Notes under the pieces: generated by a model
The model's database searches: none
Told to the model about the DNA's origin: nothing
The model's input: the letters and a program-made list of their open reading frames with translations, nothing else
In this document: one piece after another, positions 48,464 through 57,938 of the stretch
How the letters are laid out: each line of letters begins with the position of its first letter
How positions within the stretch are numbered: the stretch's first letter is position 1
Source: Paenibacillus amylolyticus
Lineage (GTDB): Bacteria > Bacillota > Bacilli > Paenibacillales > Paenibacillaceae
Assembly (NCBI RefSeq): GCF_029689945.1
Contig: NZ_CP121451.1
Span: 4,960,001 to 5,024,000, forward strand
Direction: 5' to 3'
Length of the DNA: 64,000 nucleotides
Translations under genes and position numbers: made by a program

Positions 48464-49804
48464 TTATCGAGCATCGACTTGCTTACGCCAATCCACAATA
48501 TCTGCGTTCAGCTGCTTCAGATCACCGGAGGCTTTCTGGTCATCAGATAACTTGTACTGCTGCTTCAAGGCCAGGATACGATATACACTTTCATCTATTC
48601 GCGATTCGGAGATTTCGCCTGACTTCACGGCACTGATTAATGTATCAAAAATCGTTTTGGCACTCTCATAACTATGAGCTACCAAAAGAATGTCACTCCC
48701 TGCCTTAACAGTTGCAAGTGCAGCTTCATTCAGCTTAAAGTTCTTCGCAATTGCTCCCATACTCAGATCATCTGTAATGACTACACCGTCATACTTGAAT
48801 TCCCCGCGCAAATGCTCACCAATAATGACATCAGATAAGGAAGCCGGATGATCGGGATCTAGCTTCGGGAACAGAATATGTGCTACCATCACTGCTTCCA
48901 CTTGCTCCTTCACTGCGGCCTGGAATGGAATCCATTCCAGCTTGGCCAGTTGTTTTTCCGTTTTATTCACGACAGGCAGATCGAGATGGGAGTCCACGGA
49001 CGTATCACCATGTCCCGGAAAATGCTTCACGACTGGAATAATGCCTTCACTCCGCAGACCTTTCATCTCAGCAATGCCCATACGCGATACCAGGTCTGCC
49101 GAACTGCCGAATGAACGATCTCCGATCACCGGGTTCTTCGGATTACTGTTCACATCCAGCACGGGAGCGAAGTCCACATTAAAACCTGCAAGCTGAACTT
49201 GTCTGGCCAGCAATTTCCCCATCGTTTCTGCAAGTGCAGCATCATTCGTCTGGCCTACCTTTTTGTTCGAAGGAATTGATTCCACCGTCTCCGGCATACG
49301 GCTGACTTTGCCGCCCTCCTGATCGACGCTCATGAAAATTGGTACCGGGTTGGACTGATTCGTCTCCTTAATGGACTGCACAAACTTGGCTGTTCCTTCA
49401 AGTGTCGTTACATTGTTGGCATAGAAAATAATGCCGCCTACCTTCTGCTTCGTAATCATCTCTTTGGCTTGATCATCCAGCGTGGTCCCTTGAACACCAG
49501 CCAGTATCATCTGTCCAACCTTCTCTTCCAGTGTCAATTGGCGAAGTTGCTCCCGAACCGGATCTGCTTCCTCTTGTGGTTGCTCTTCTCCTTCTTCCTG
49601 CGGTGGAGCGGCATTCCCCTCAGGTGATGAAGAAGATTGTCCTGTGCTGGAGCCCGTGTTCGACTGGTTGTTCGAGTCCGATGCGGAGGAAGGTTTCTGA
49701 GCTTGTCCACATGCCGATAAAAGCAAAACGATCCCTAGCAAAAGACAGATCATATGCAATGGTTTTTTCGGATTCGTGTTCGAATTAAAACTATAGTTGT
49801 ACAA
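48464..49804 (-). CDS. nagZ: GH3 beta-N-acetylhexosaminidase lipoprotein
   Basis: Extracellular lipoprotein of 446 residues that removes N-acetylglucosamine from muropeptides. Lipobox LLSACG (Cys near residue 32), then an 80-residue Ser/Gln/Glu linker, then the GH3 barrel with FMSVDQEGGKVSRMP, the catalytic loop KHFPGHGDTSVDSH (family His/Asp dyad) and VITDDLSMGAI (nucleophile Asp). The second domain of Bacillus NagZ/YbbD is absent, as the protein ends soon after the barrel. Start is TTG 49804 with AAGGAGG. It follows the BceRS unit but is transcribed from its own promoter. Confidence 0.9.
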   Translation of the reverse strand: MYNYSFNSNTNPKKPLHMICLLLGIVLLLSACGQAQKPSSASDSNNQSNTGSSTGQSSSSPEGNAAPPQEEGEEQPQEEADPVREQLRQLTLEEKVGQMILAGVQGTTLDDQAKEMITKQKVGGIIFYANNVTTLEGTAKFVQSIKETNQSNPVPIFMSVDQEGGKVSRMPETVESIPSNKKVGQTNDAALAETMGKLLARQVQLAGFNVDFAPVLDVNSNPKNPVIGDRSFGSSADLVSRMGIAEMKGLRSEGIIPVVKHFPGHGDTSVDSHLDLPVVNKTEKQLAKLEWIPFQAAVKEQVEAVMVAHILFPKLDPDHPASLSDVIIGEHLRGEFKYDGVVITDDLSMGAIAKNFKLNEAALATVKAGSDILLVAHSYESAKTIFDTLISAVKSGEISESRIDESVYRILALKQQYKLSDDQKASGDLKQLNADIVDWRKQVDAR

Positions 49805-50214
49805 GGATATTCATCCTCCTTATGTAATGTCGTTTTGGTAATCCAAAGGTTCAGGCCTAACCTTATCACAAGGTGTTTGATTTTCAAAATGAATTGCACT
49901 AAAGATCGATCAAATCGGTGTTCGGACACATAAGCAGCAAAAAGAGGGTTGCAATGGAAACTAAGATGTGGAACCTAATGGTGTTGTGACTATGCGCGGG
50001 AGGAATGTTTGGAGGCAAGAAACAGATGCAGCGGTGCAGAAAATGTTTTTTTATTGTGAATTTTTCATATGTTGAAATTATTATTATAGGTAGATGAAAA
50101 AGCCGCCCAAAGGCGGCCTATTTGTTCGTTTTAGTTTCATTTTTTGTTGTAATTCGTCACCGTTCGGCGCTGACCGACGTTGGTTCACTTGTTGCCGAAC
50201 GTCTTAGCCTTCAA
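49805..50214. other. spacer between nagZ and the OYE gene
   Basis: Holds the terminator at 50097-50118. On the minus strand TTGAAAATC with AAGGTT 17 bp on is a possible nagZ promoter. No coding signal seen. Confidence 0.4.
50097..50118 (-). terminator. intrinsic terminator of the OYE gene
   Basis: GCCGCC, loop TTTG, GGCGGC and TTTTT on the minus strand. Confidence 0.8.
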
Positions 50215-51317
50215 TTAATTGAGTGTTTGCAACACTTCTGTTGTAAATGGAATGATTTCGGATATGCGACCTTCACGAACTTTGGCAGGCCATTCCGGAT
50301 CACTAAGCAGAACACGACCCAAGGCGATCAGGTCAAACTCATTATTCTCCAGCTTCTCGTTTAATAGATCCAGATGGGCATCCCCAGTTCCCTGATTCTC
50401 GGATGCTCTGTCCACAAATTCAGCTTCTAGCCCTACCGATCCAACCGAAATCGCCGGTTTGCCAGTGATTTTCTGTGTCCATCCCGCGAGATTCAGCTCA
50501 GAACCTTCGAATTCAGGCAACCAGAACCGCCGTGTAGAACAATGGAATATGTCCACACCAGCAGCACTGAGTGGTGCCAGGAATTGCTCCAATTGCTCCG
50601 GCGTTTCCACCAGACGTGCTTCATAATTCCCCATCTTCCATTGGGAGAAGCGGAGCACTATTGGGAAATCAGGACCAACCGCAGCACGACAAGCCTCGAT
50701 CACTTCAACTGCGAATTGGGTTCGCCGTACCAAATCACCACCATACTTATCGCTTCGTCGATTCGTCTGCTCCCAGAAGAATTGGTCAATCAGGTATCCA
50801 TGGGCTCCGTGCAGTTCAATCCCGTCAAACCCGATGCGCTGTGCGTCCGCTGCTGCTTGGGCATATGCCTGCACAAGATCTTGAATCTCCTCTTCCGTCA
50901 AGGGTTCACGTGATGGTTCCCCTGCCATGCTGACCCCTGACGGACTTACCGGCTCCGCTTCTGCATTAGGCAAGTCACCGGAACGACGCGCTGTACCCAC
51001 ATGCCACAATTGTGGCATGATTTTGCCACCCGCCTCATGTACTGCTTCGACTACGTTAGCCCATCCTTGCAACGAATCTTCACCATGGAACAGGGGATAC
51101 TCGCCCCACTAACCGAAGATGGATGATTAATGCCTGTACCTTCCGTGATGATGAGCCCCACTCCGCCTGCCGCTCTGCGACGGTAGTATTCAGCAACTTC
51201 AGGTCCAGGTACGCCCTCTGGTGAGAATCCGCGGGTCATGGGTGCCATAACAATTCGATTAGACAAGGTTAGCTTGTCCGTGGTGAAAGGTTTGAATAAT
51301 GCTGAAGGTACGTTCAT
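50215..51317 (-). CDS. NADH:flavin oxidoreductase, Old Yellow Enzyme family (frameshifted)
   Basis: FMN ene-reductase of about 367 residues. Family marks: LFKPFTTDKLTLSNRIVMAP, TEGTGINHPSS, GGKIMPQLWHVG, GFDGIELHGAHGYLIDQF, FW followed by NRRSDKYGGD, and FDLIALGRVLLSDPEW. The catalytic stretch has HGAHG as in OYE-class enzymes. The frame fails at the G run 51093-51096; one more C gives ASIPLFHGEDSLQGWANVVE. Start ATG 51317 (MNVPSALF). Likely reduces alkenals or enones; no regulator adjacent. Confidence 0.88.
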
Positions 51318-51437
51318 GGTACACTGCTCCTTTGCAATTGGAAGTATGGAACTCCGCATTCACGTGAAATGCGTCATGCTTTTGTATATCGTAACAAGTG
51401 TAAGCCAGCTGACTGGTTTAGGGTTATTTCTCTATCC

Positions 51438-51466
51438 ATTTTATAGTCTCTTAATTTTATTTTCAA
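51438..51466 (-). promoter_or_regulatory. OYE-gene promoter
   Basis: TTGAAA (51461-51466), 17 bp, TAAAAT (51438-51443) on the minus strand, 121 bp before the start codon. Confidence 0.4.
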
Positions 51467-51647
51467 ATTTTCGAAGATAGGCATTCATGTTAATTTTATG
51501 GACAAAAAAGAAAGCTACCTTGTGGCAGCCCCCCTCAGAAACCACTGCCGCAGCAGTATGAACCGTAATCTATTACATCTCCAGGTATTCCCGGTCACCA
51601 ATAATGTGGATACAGCATAGTATATAATCCATAATCTTCCTTACAAC

Positions 51648-52961
51648 TTAATTAGCATTCACGGGGATATCTCCGCAATTCACTCGAAGCAATTTGCCAG
51701 ATGAAGTTGATAATACATCCGGATCGGTACCGAGACCAAAGTAGAAGTCTCCCTCGTTCTCTTCGAATGACTTGGCATACGTGTCCTGGTTAAAACGTAA
51801 AATTTCATTCCATGTGGTCAGATCCGTCGACTGGTAGACCCGATTGATATACAGATTGGCACTTTGACGCGTGTACGTAAGCACATACACCTTGCCATCA
51901 CGCAATAACACATCGGTTGGAAGCGCCTTGGTATCTGGCAGATTCACTCGTCTGGCCTGATTAATGTCGGTCATCACATTCAGGGATTTGGGCAGCAGCT
52001 GCCCATCATTGAACACGCCTCCGGCTATATAGAGCAGTTTGTTATTAAAGTTAACATTTTTCCCTATCTTATTATAAGGAATCGTGCCCGTTTGATAGGT
52101 TAGCCCAGGCAGCATTTTGCTGCCGTAGATGACAACGTCCCGTTTCTGAAGCTGTTCATTAATTTCCAGGATATTCGTTTTGTCATTCCATATTTTATTG
52201 GCTGGATACATCATGCCAGAGGCATATAATTTGCCGTTCAGTTGGAACATCGTATACGCCCGGAAGCCAAAGGTATTGATCGTCGCATATTTCTGCCAGG
52301 TTTCACCTTCATTATGAGAGATTAATATGGTTGGTTTGGAGTCCGTACCGAGCGCGGCAAACATCTTGCCCTGATATGAAGCTAAATCGTAGACGTGTAC
52401 ACCGAGAGGCAGATTGCGATATTTGGTCCACGTCTCTCCATCCAAACGATAGAAATTGCCCAGTTCCCAATTCTCACTGTCCGAATCATTGCCAGGGATA
52501 TATAACTTGTCGTTCAGCACTCTGTAGATATCAATCTGTTCCTCATCCACATACATCTTCGTCGATGGCAGAATGCCCGGATCACTATTGGTTACCGACT
52601 GGGTCTTGAATTTCGCATTCGCTGTATCATAATAAATGACCGGAATAGGACCTGAATTCGGCGCTACACCCAGATTGCTGCTGTTTCCGTGACCCAAATA
52701 AATTTTGCCATTGTACAATTGCATGTCCCAGACGTTATTCGCATAGGGAGTTTTGCTAAAAGGTCTCCCCAGCAGTTCAATCTTGGATGTTACATCCGCT
52801 GAGCTGATCGGTGCATTCGACACCTTGGCAAGCCCGCGTTCAGTTGCCGGCGGTTGACTCGTAGACGTGTTGTTTCTCGGCTTGGCGTTACCCATGAGCA
52901 TCCAGCTCACGCCAGCAACGATCGTCAATATGACAGCTGTCCATTTCGCAGGTCTCTGCAT
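51648..52961 (-). CDS. secreted or membrane-anchored protein of unknown function, beta-propeller-like
   Basis: Protein of 437 residues. A basic N-terminus and hydrophobic helix (AVILTIVAGVSWMLMG) serve as signal or anchor; then a Thr/Ser/Pro linker and about 360 residues of repeating units of the form DMQLYNGKIYLGHGNSS, DLASYQGKMFAALG and MFQLNGKLYASG. Such blades, with YNGKIYLG or LNGKLYASG strands, suggest a kelch- or sialidase-like propeller, but I recognise no enzyme motif. ATG 52961 chosen because AAGGAGGA lies 7 bp upstream. Function unknown. Confidence 0.75.
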   Translation of the reverse strand: MQRPAKWTAVILTIVAGVSWMLMGNAKPRNNTSTSQPPATERGLAKVSNAPISSADVTSKIELLGRPFSKTPYANNVWDMQLYNGKIYLGHGNSSNLGVAPNSGPIPVIYYDTANAKFKTQSVTNSDPGILPSTKMYVDEEQIDIYRVLNDKLYIPGNDSDSENWELGNFYRLDGETWTKYRNLPLGVHVYDLASYQGKMFAALGTDSKPTILISHNEGETWQKYATINTFGFRAYTMFQLNGKLYASGMMYPANKIWNDKTNILEINEQLQKRDVVIYGSKMLPGLTYQTGTIPYNKIGKNVNFNNKLLYIAGGVFNDGQLLPKSLNVMTDINQARRVNLPDTKALPTDVLLRDGKVYVLTYTRQSANLYINRVYQSTDLTTWNEILRFNQDTYAKSFEENEGDFYFGLGTDPDVLSTSSGKLLRVNCGDIPVNAN

Positions 52962-53202
52962 GTACGCTTCCTCCTTCATAGTTTCAAAAGATTAACTTCA
53001 CACCAAAATGATACAAATTGTATCTTTTTATACTATGTAATTCGACCCGTACATGCAACAAATTCCGCCCGATTTCTACAAAAAAAATAGACAATCGCAT
53101 CAAAAGATACGTTGTCTATTCAAAAACATCTCATTACTGCCGTCTATCTGGAATTTTAATACCTACAATTCGGCTTCAACCTTTTTTTCGTATGCTATTC
53201 TA

Positions 53203-54252
53203 TTATTCTGCTTTCACCAGAATCTTAACCTGATTTTTCTCTTTTAGCAGTGCTTCAAAACCATGCTCCACCACTTCATCCAACGAAATTCGTTTGGTTA
53301 CCAGCTTGTCTGCAGGGAAGAAACCTTTATCCATCAGACTGATCACTGCCGGGAACACATCGCGATAACCAATAATGCCGTTGACCGTCCGCTCCTTCAT
53401 GACAATCGAGTTCGGGTGAATTGGTGCTTCCTGTTCAAAAATGCTGACGATCATTAATTCACCGCCAATACGTGTCGAATCGATTGCTTGTTGCAGTACA
53501 CGTGGAACACCTGTTACTTCATAAGCTACGTTAACGCCGCCTTGTGAACGCTGATGGATCTCTTCCACTACATTGAACTGTGTTGGATCAATCACAATCG
53601 CACCCAGTTCTGCCGCTTTGGCTTTCCGTTCCTCCGATAACTCCACAACATAAATATCAGAAGCTCCAGAAGCTTTAAGTGCTTCGATGACTAAAAGTCC
53701 GATTGGGCCTGCGCCAAACACGGCTGCCGTATCGCCTACTTTCAGCTTGCTTTGACGCACAGCGTGAAGTGCTACAGCCGAAGGTTCAACCAATGCACCT
53801 TGTTCATATGAGATTGAATCCGGAATGGCATGAACCATGTATTCTTCCGCAGTTACATATTCGGAGAATCCGCCTCCGCCTCCAGCGAGTCCAAGGAAAC
53901 CCATTTGGTCGCACAGATTGTATTTGCCTTGTTTACAAGCTTCGCAGTGTCCACAGGCATAGATCGGTTCTACGACTACACGATCGCCCGCCTTGAAACG
54001 TGTAACGCCTTCCCCAACTTCAACCACCTGTCCTGAGAATTCATGCCCCATAACTACAGGCGCTTGTTCCCCTGTTAGCGGATGTGGAGCTTGAGCAGGA
54101 ATGAAGATTGGACCGGCTGTGTACTCATGCAAATCACTTCCGCAGATGCCGCACCATTCCACTTTTATTTTGACCTTACCTTGTTCGGGGTGAGGTTCAT
54201 TAATATTTTCGAGACGTAAATCCTTGACTCCGTGCCAGCGTAATGCTTTCAT
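53203..54252 (-). CDS. bdhA: 2,3-butanediol dehydrogenase (zinc MDR family)
   Basis: NAD-dependent medium-chain dehydrogenase of 349 residues that interconverts acetoin and (R,R)-2,3-butanediol. Catalytic zinc motif GHEFSGQVVEVGEG and CGICGSDLHEY; structural zinc cysteines CGHCEACKQGKYNLC; Rossmann motif VFGAGPIGLLV. The long HPLTGEQAP loop is typical of BdhA. It lies divergently to a LacI-type regulator, with palindromic sites before both genes. Confidence 0.9.
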   Translation of the reverse strand: MKALRWHGVKDLRLENINEPHPEQGKVKIKVEWCGICGSDLHEYTAGPIFIPAQAPHPLTGEQAPVVMGHEFSGQVVEVGEGVTRFKAGDRVVVEPIYACGHCEACKQGKYNLCDQMGFLGLAGGGGGFSEYVTAEEYMVHAIPDSISYEQGALVEPSAVALHAVRQSKLKVGDTAAVFGAGPIGLLVIEALKASGASDIYVVELSEERKAKAAELGAIVIDPTQFNVVEEIHQRSQGGVNVAYEVTGVPRVLQQAIDSTRIGGELMIVSIFEQEAPIHPNSIVMKERTVNGIIGYRDVFPAVISLMDKGFFPADKLVTKRISLDEVVEHGFEALLKEKNQVKILVKAE

Positions 54253-54288
54253 TCATTTCATCTCCCAGATCATAAGTTATGATACAAT

Positions 54289-54302
54289 CGGAAACGTTTC
54301 CG
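54289..54302. promoter_or_regulatory. LacI-type operator before bdhA
   Basis: CGGAAACGTTTCCG is a perfect 14-bp palindrome, 37 bp upstream of bdhA. It resembles LacI-family half-sites (central CG). Confidence 0.7.
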
Positions 54303-54605
54303 TAAATTAAATATGTCACATTTTAGATACGCTGTCAAACATATTTCTACACTAATATGTCTATTTGGTGATCATATTGAGTTTAATTAAGAACGCTTAC
54401 ACTTTTATTAAAGTTATTTCAGCGGTATTATATAACCGGTTTAATTCAAGTTATTTAAGATAGATCATGGCAAATAAGCTTGCAGACGGAATGAAATTTA
54501 ATCATACTTCCGCATAAATGGGTCTCTTTACGGGATACTTCATAGCTCAAATGTTATAATTAAGTTATATAACTATCGTGAAGTGCATACATATCCCTAA
54601 ATATT

Positions 54606-54619
54606 CGGAATCGTTTCCG
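54606..54619. promoter_or_regulatory. LacI-type operator before the lacI-like gene
   Basis: CGGAATCGTTTCCG, the same sequence as at 54289 except one base, 22 bp before the regulator's TTG start. Autoregulation is implied. Confidence 0.65.
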
Positions 54620-54640
54620 ATAAAGTGAGGTAACCGTACA

Positions 54641-55678
54641 TTGAGGAAAGAACAGAAACTGACCATCAAGGACGTGGCAGAGCGTGCTGGTGTGGGCATC
54701 GCAACCGTATCACGGGCCATCAACAATTCAGAAGGCATAAGTAGTAAAACACGAGATAAGGTGATGCAGGCCATTGAAGAACTTGGATTTGTACCCAACA
54801 CCTCCGCACAGAGTCTGAAAATCAGGCAAACTCACCAAATTGCACTGGTTGTACCCGATATTCGTAACGCCATCATTCCGGAAATATCATGGTCTGTAGA
54901 GCAGACGGCGAAGCAGCATGGGTACCATGTCGTGCAGATCAATACGGCAGGCAATGCCCGGACCGAGCTGGAAACCATTCGTAATGTCAAAAAATTACAT
55001 GTTGACGGACTGATCTTCATGCCTCTCGCATATCCCAAAACGTTACCCGGACTGATTGATAAAGCTCCACTGCCCATCTCCATGATTAACTATGGCAAGA
55101 AATTGGAACCAGGCATGAAAGCGGATATCGTCTCCCTGTCTCAGCCTGAAGGCAAACTGGTGATGGAGCATCTGTTCAAGATTGGCCGGACCCGCATTGC
55201 CTATGCCGGAGCACCTAAAGACATTATTGAAGAACGCTTCCGTGCTTATGAGCAAGCTGTAGGCCATGTGGATATTTCGCTTGTCTACTTTGGTGAGGAT
55301 TTTTCATTGAATACTGGTGCCAATGCTGCAGATTATTTCTACGGACTTACGCATATGCCGGATGCCGTCTATGCCATTAATGATATGGTCGCCATTGGTT
55401 TGGTTAATCGATTCAAGGAGTTAGGCGTTCGTGTACCTGAGGATGTGGCTGTGGTGGGCGTGGATAACAATCAATGGACTACTGTCTCGTCTCCGCAGAT
55501 TAGTTCAGTGTCCATTATGGGGGAAGAAGTCGCCAGACTTGCTACCGAGCTGTTATTAAAACGAATTCGGGAGATGAACACGAGCGACTACGAGCACATT
55601 CAATTTGAACCGCGTTTAATTGTTCGTGAGTCCAGTGTCGCCATGATTCATTCTTCCCAGCGAGGACCGCATCATTAA
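54641..55678 (+). CDS. LacI-family transcriptional regulator
   Basis: Protein of 345 residues: N-terminal HTH TIKDVAERAGVGIATVSRAI, hinge helix near NTSAQSLK, and a periplasmic-binding-protein-like sensor domain (VVPDIRNAIIPEISWSVE, AVVGVDNNQWTTVSSPQISS). Start is TTG 54641 with GTGAGG upstream. Probable target is its divergent neighbour bdhA and itself, through the paired CGGAAnCGTTTCCG palindromes. The effector may be a sugar or polyol. Confidence 0.92.
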   Translation: MRKEQKLTIKDVAERAGVGIATVSRAINNSEGISSKTRDKVMQAIEELGFVPNTSAQSLKIRQTHQIALVVPDIRNAIIPEISWSVEQTAKQHGYHVVQINTAGNARTELETIRNVKKLHVDGLIFMPLAYPKTLPGLIDKAPLPISMINYGKKLEPGMKADIVSLSQPEGKLVMEHLFKIGRTRIAYAGAPKDIIEERFRAYEQAVGHVDISLVYFGEDFSLNTGANAADYFYGLTHMPDAVYAINDMVAIGLVNRFKELGVRVPEDVAVVGVDNNQWTTVSSPQISSVSIMGEEVARLATELLLKRIREMNTSDYEHIQFEPRLIVRESSVAMIHSSQRGPHH

Positions 55679-55760
55679 ATTTGATAAGTGGTGTCGGTCA
55701 GTAAGATAGAATACATGTTACGGCTATCTCTTCCTTTTTTTTGCTACACAGATATTCAAA

Positions 55761-55807
55761 AAAAGGTGTTGCTCAGGTCTAACTCTTTCCTGGCAGCACC
55801 TTATTTT
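55761..55807 (+). terminator. intrinsic terminator
   Basis: AAGGTGTTGC...GCAGCACCTT with one mismatch, followed by ATTTTA, past the lacI-like gene. Confidence 0.65.
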
Positions 55808-55858
55808 ACTTTGATTCTATATAACTATAACCAAAGTCGTATTTTGCATGCGCTCATT

Positions 55859-56827
55859 CTAAGAACGCAGTTGCCTGATCGGTGTTCCCTTCAGGAACAT
55901 CGCTATGTTCTCTACGGTATGTTTATAATAGATCTCATAATTGCCACGAGTCACATAACCCAGATGCGGTGTGGCCAGGATGTTGGGCAATGTTCTCATA
56001 ATATGGTTAACCGGCAGCGGTTCCTGCTCATATACATCCAGACCTGCACCAGCAATCCAACCACTTTGCAACGCCTCCACCATGGCTTGTTGATCGACGA
56101 TGCCCGCTCGTGACGTATTGATGAGCAGCGCACTCGGTTTCATTTGTTGAAATTCGGCTTGTCCAATCAGATTACGCGTACTATCACTTAATACCAGATG
56201 AATGGATACGATATCGCTCTGTGCAAGCAATTGCTCCTTGGTCTCGGACCAGATGACGCCATGTTTCTCGGCTTTCTCTCGTGTCAGATTCTCGCTCCAG
56301 GCCATCACTTTCATGCCGAATGCTTGTGCGATCTCAGCCATACGAGTGCCTATTTTGCCCAAACCAAGCAATCCAAGTGTTCTTCCATGCAGATCCAACC
56401 CTACAGTGCTCTGCCAGTTTCGATTGGAACGAAGCGCATTATTTTCCGTAACCAGTTGTCTGGATAACCCCAGAATGAGTGCCCACGTAAGTTCCGTCGG
56501 CGGGTTAGAGCTTCCCTCGGTTCCACACACCATAATGCCGTTCTTCTCCGCAGCTTTGAGATCTATGGATGCATTGCGCATACCACTTGTAATCAGAAGT
56601 TTTAGCTTGGGGAGCTGCGTAATGACCTTCTCTGGAAACGGTGTACGTTCACGCATGAGGACTACAATATCGAAGTCCTGCAATTCTTGAATGACTTTTT
56701 CTTCCGAGCCCATATAGTTGTTGAATGTCTGAATCTCCACCTGATCCACCAGCGGACTCCAGTCCGCCGACGTCAGCGCAACGTTCTGATAATCATCCAT
56801 AATGGCACAGCGCAACTTCGTATCCAT
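55859..56827 (-). CDS. D-2-hydroxyacid dehydrogenase family protein
   Basis: NAD-dependent dehydrogenase of 322 residues of the phosphoglycerate/hydroxypyruvate type. Rossmann motif GLLGLGKIGTRMAEIAQAFG; catalytic Arg in LLINTSRAGIVDQQAM; Glu in GAGLDVYEQEPLP; His in ILATPHLGYVTRGNYE. An N-terminal MDDYQNVA opening is usual in this subgroup. Start ATG 56827 with GGGAGG upstream. Substrate unknown. It stands alone. Confidence 0.9.
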   Translation of the reverse strand: MDTKLRCAIMDDYQNVALTSADWSPLVDQVEIQTFNNYMGSEEKVIQELQDFDIVVLMRERTPFPEKVITQLPKLKLLITSGMRNASIDLKAAEKNGIMVCGTEGSSNPPTELTWALILGLSRQLVTENNALRSNRNWQSTVGLDLHGRTLGLLGLGKIGTRMAEIAQAFGMKVMAWSENLTREKAEKHGVIWSETKEQLLAQSDIVSIHLVLSDSTRNLIGQAEFQQMKPSALLINTSRAGIVDQQAMVEALQSGWIAGAGLDVYEQEPLPVNHIMRTLPNILATPHLGYVTRGNYEIYYKHTVENIAMFLKGTPIRQLRS

Positions 56828-56882
56828 TCCTGATCGCCTCCCAGATCTGCTCATTTCTTTTCTATAAATTGTACTAAAGAAT

Positions 56883-57035
56883 ATTTACACTGGTCACTAC
56901 AATGACAGAACAACCTTCAGATCGCTGTTATCCCCAGATTTTCTTCGATTCCTTTTTATAAAGTAAAAATCCGGGGATAAAGGCGAACGCTTCGCTTTTT
57001 CAGGTTTTTTCTGTCCTCTCCGTTATCGTGTAAAT
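56883..57035. repeat. MITE-like dispersed repeat, copy C
   Basis: A 153-bp copy in the same orientation as copy A, sharing ATCGCTGTTATCCCCAGATT and GGTTTTTTCTGTCCTC. It ends with ATTTACACTGG at one side and GTGTAAAT at the other. The outer flank CTAAAGAAT also appears at the corresponding end of copy B, so the true border may extend about 9 bp further. It occupies the gap between the dehydrogenase and TetR genes. Confidence 0.8.
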
Positions 57036-57128
57036 GATTAATTCAATTGATTTATATTGTAGCAACTCTGCATTCATCTGCCCAATGCCCTTAGACACAG
57101 ATAAGAGCAGGGAAGCAACTTCCACCTA

Positions 57129-57710
57129 TTACTGCAACAAAGACAGTGTAACCTGGATGCTCTGCTCCACAAACAAGCGGTCCGGTCCTGATTTCATCAG
57201 AACTGTCAATCCAATCATGGATACAACCAGAGATTGCGCGATCGCACTCGCGTTCAAGTGAATAGATAATTCCCCGCTTTGTTGGCCACGTTCTATCGTT
57301 TCCTTGAAAAGAACACCCAGATACATCTGATGCTCCCGTGTAAGGATCGCGAATTTGGGATCATGTGGAGCCAGTTCAACCATCGTATTAATGCAAAAAC
57401 AGCCGTGATTAGGCACGGTCACACTCCCCTCTGCGCCAATATGTTCAAACAGCCCACGAAAGGCTTCTCGCACGGAAGAAACCTGTTGAAGTCTGGCTCT
57501 GACTTGAGCCGCATGCTGAGTGGTATACCTTCGAAGTGCAGTTTCGAATAATTCCTTTTTATCGCCAAAAGCCGCGTACAGACTGGGACGTTGAATGCCC
57601 ATTGCAGTCGTCAAATCACTCAAAGATGCCGCTTCGAATCCTTTGTCCCAAAATGTATGCATCGCAGCATCCAGTGCTTTATCCGTATCAAATTCCCGTT
57701 GTCTAACCAT
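57129..57710 (-). CDS. TetR/AcrR-family repressor
   Basis: Protein of 193 residues: HTH AASLSDLTTAMGIQRPSLYA, then the ligand domain with a Cys pair in NHGCFCINTMVELAP. Start ATG 57710 with GAGGTGG. Divergent from an MFS transporter; both sides carry GATCAGTA half-sites, so it probably represses the pump and itself. Confidence 0.88.
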   Translation of the reverse strand: MVRQREFDTDKALDAAMHTFWDKGFEAASLSDLTTAMGIQRPSLYAAFGDKKELFETALRRYTTQHAAQVRARLQQVSSVREAFRGLFEHIGAEGSVTVPNHGCFCINTMVELAPHDPKFAILTREHQMYLGVLFKETIERGQQSGELSIHLNASAIAQSLVVSMIGLTVLMKSGPDRLFVEQSIQVTLSLLQ

Positions 57711-57728
57711 ACAACCCACCTCTTTGTG

Positions 57729-57742
57729 TATCGATCAGTATA
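57729..57742. promoter_or_regulatory. TetR operator candidate near tetR
   Basis: TATCGATCAGTATA: the half-site GATCAGTA of the partner site at 57902 with a degenerate left half. Confidence 0.5.
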
Positions 57743-57901
57743 TTTATTTATTTTAACCTTATACCATGGACAAGTCAAAAATCACTTAATTAAAATTAGA
57801 TTAATCCAGTAAAAAGCAATCCCATCCGAAATAACACTCTCATTCAATTCTCTGTTGACAGTGTTCATGCAAATAAAGTATGGTTATCCCGAAACATATC
57901 A

Positions 57902-57913
57902 TACTGATCAGTA
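57902..57913. promoter_or_regulatory. TetR operator candidate near the MFS gene
   Basis: TACTGATCAGTA, a perfect 12-bp palindrome, 25 bp before the MFS start, inside the probable untranslated leader. Confidence 0.6.
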
Positions 57914-57938
57914 CAAAATAGAAAGGTGAAAGATATTC

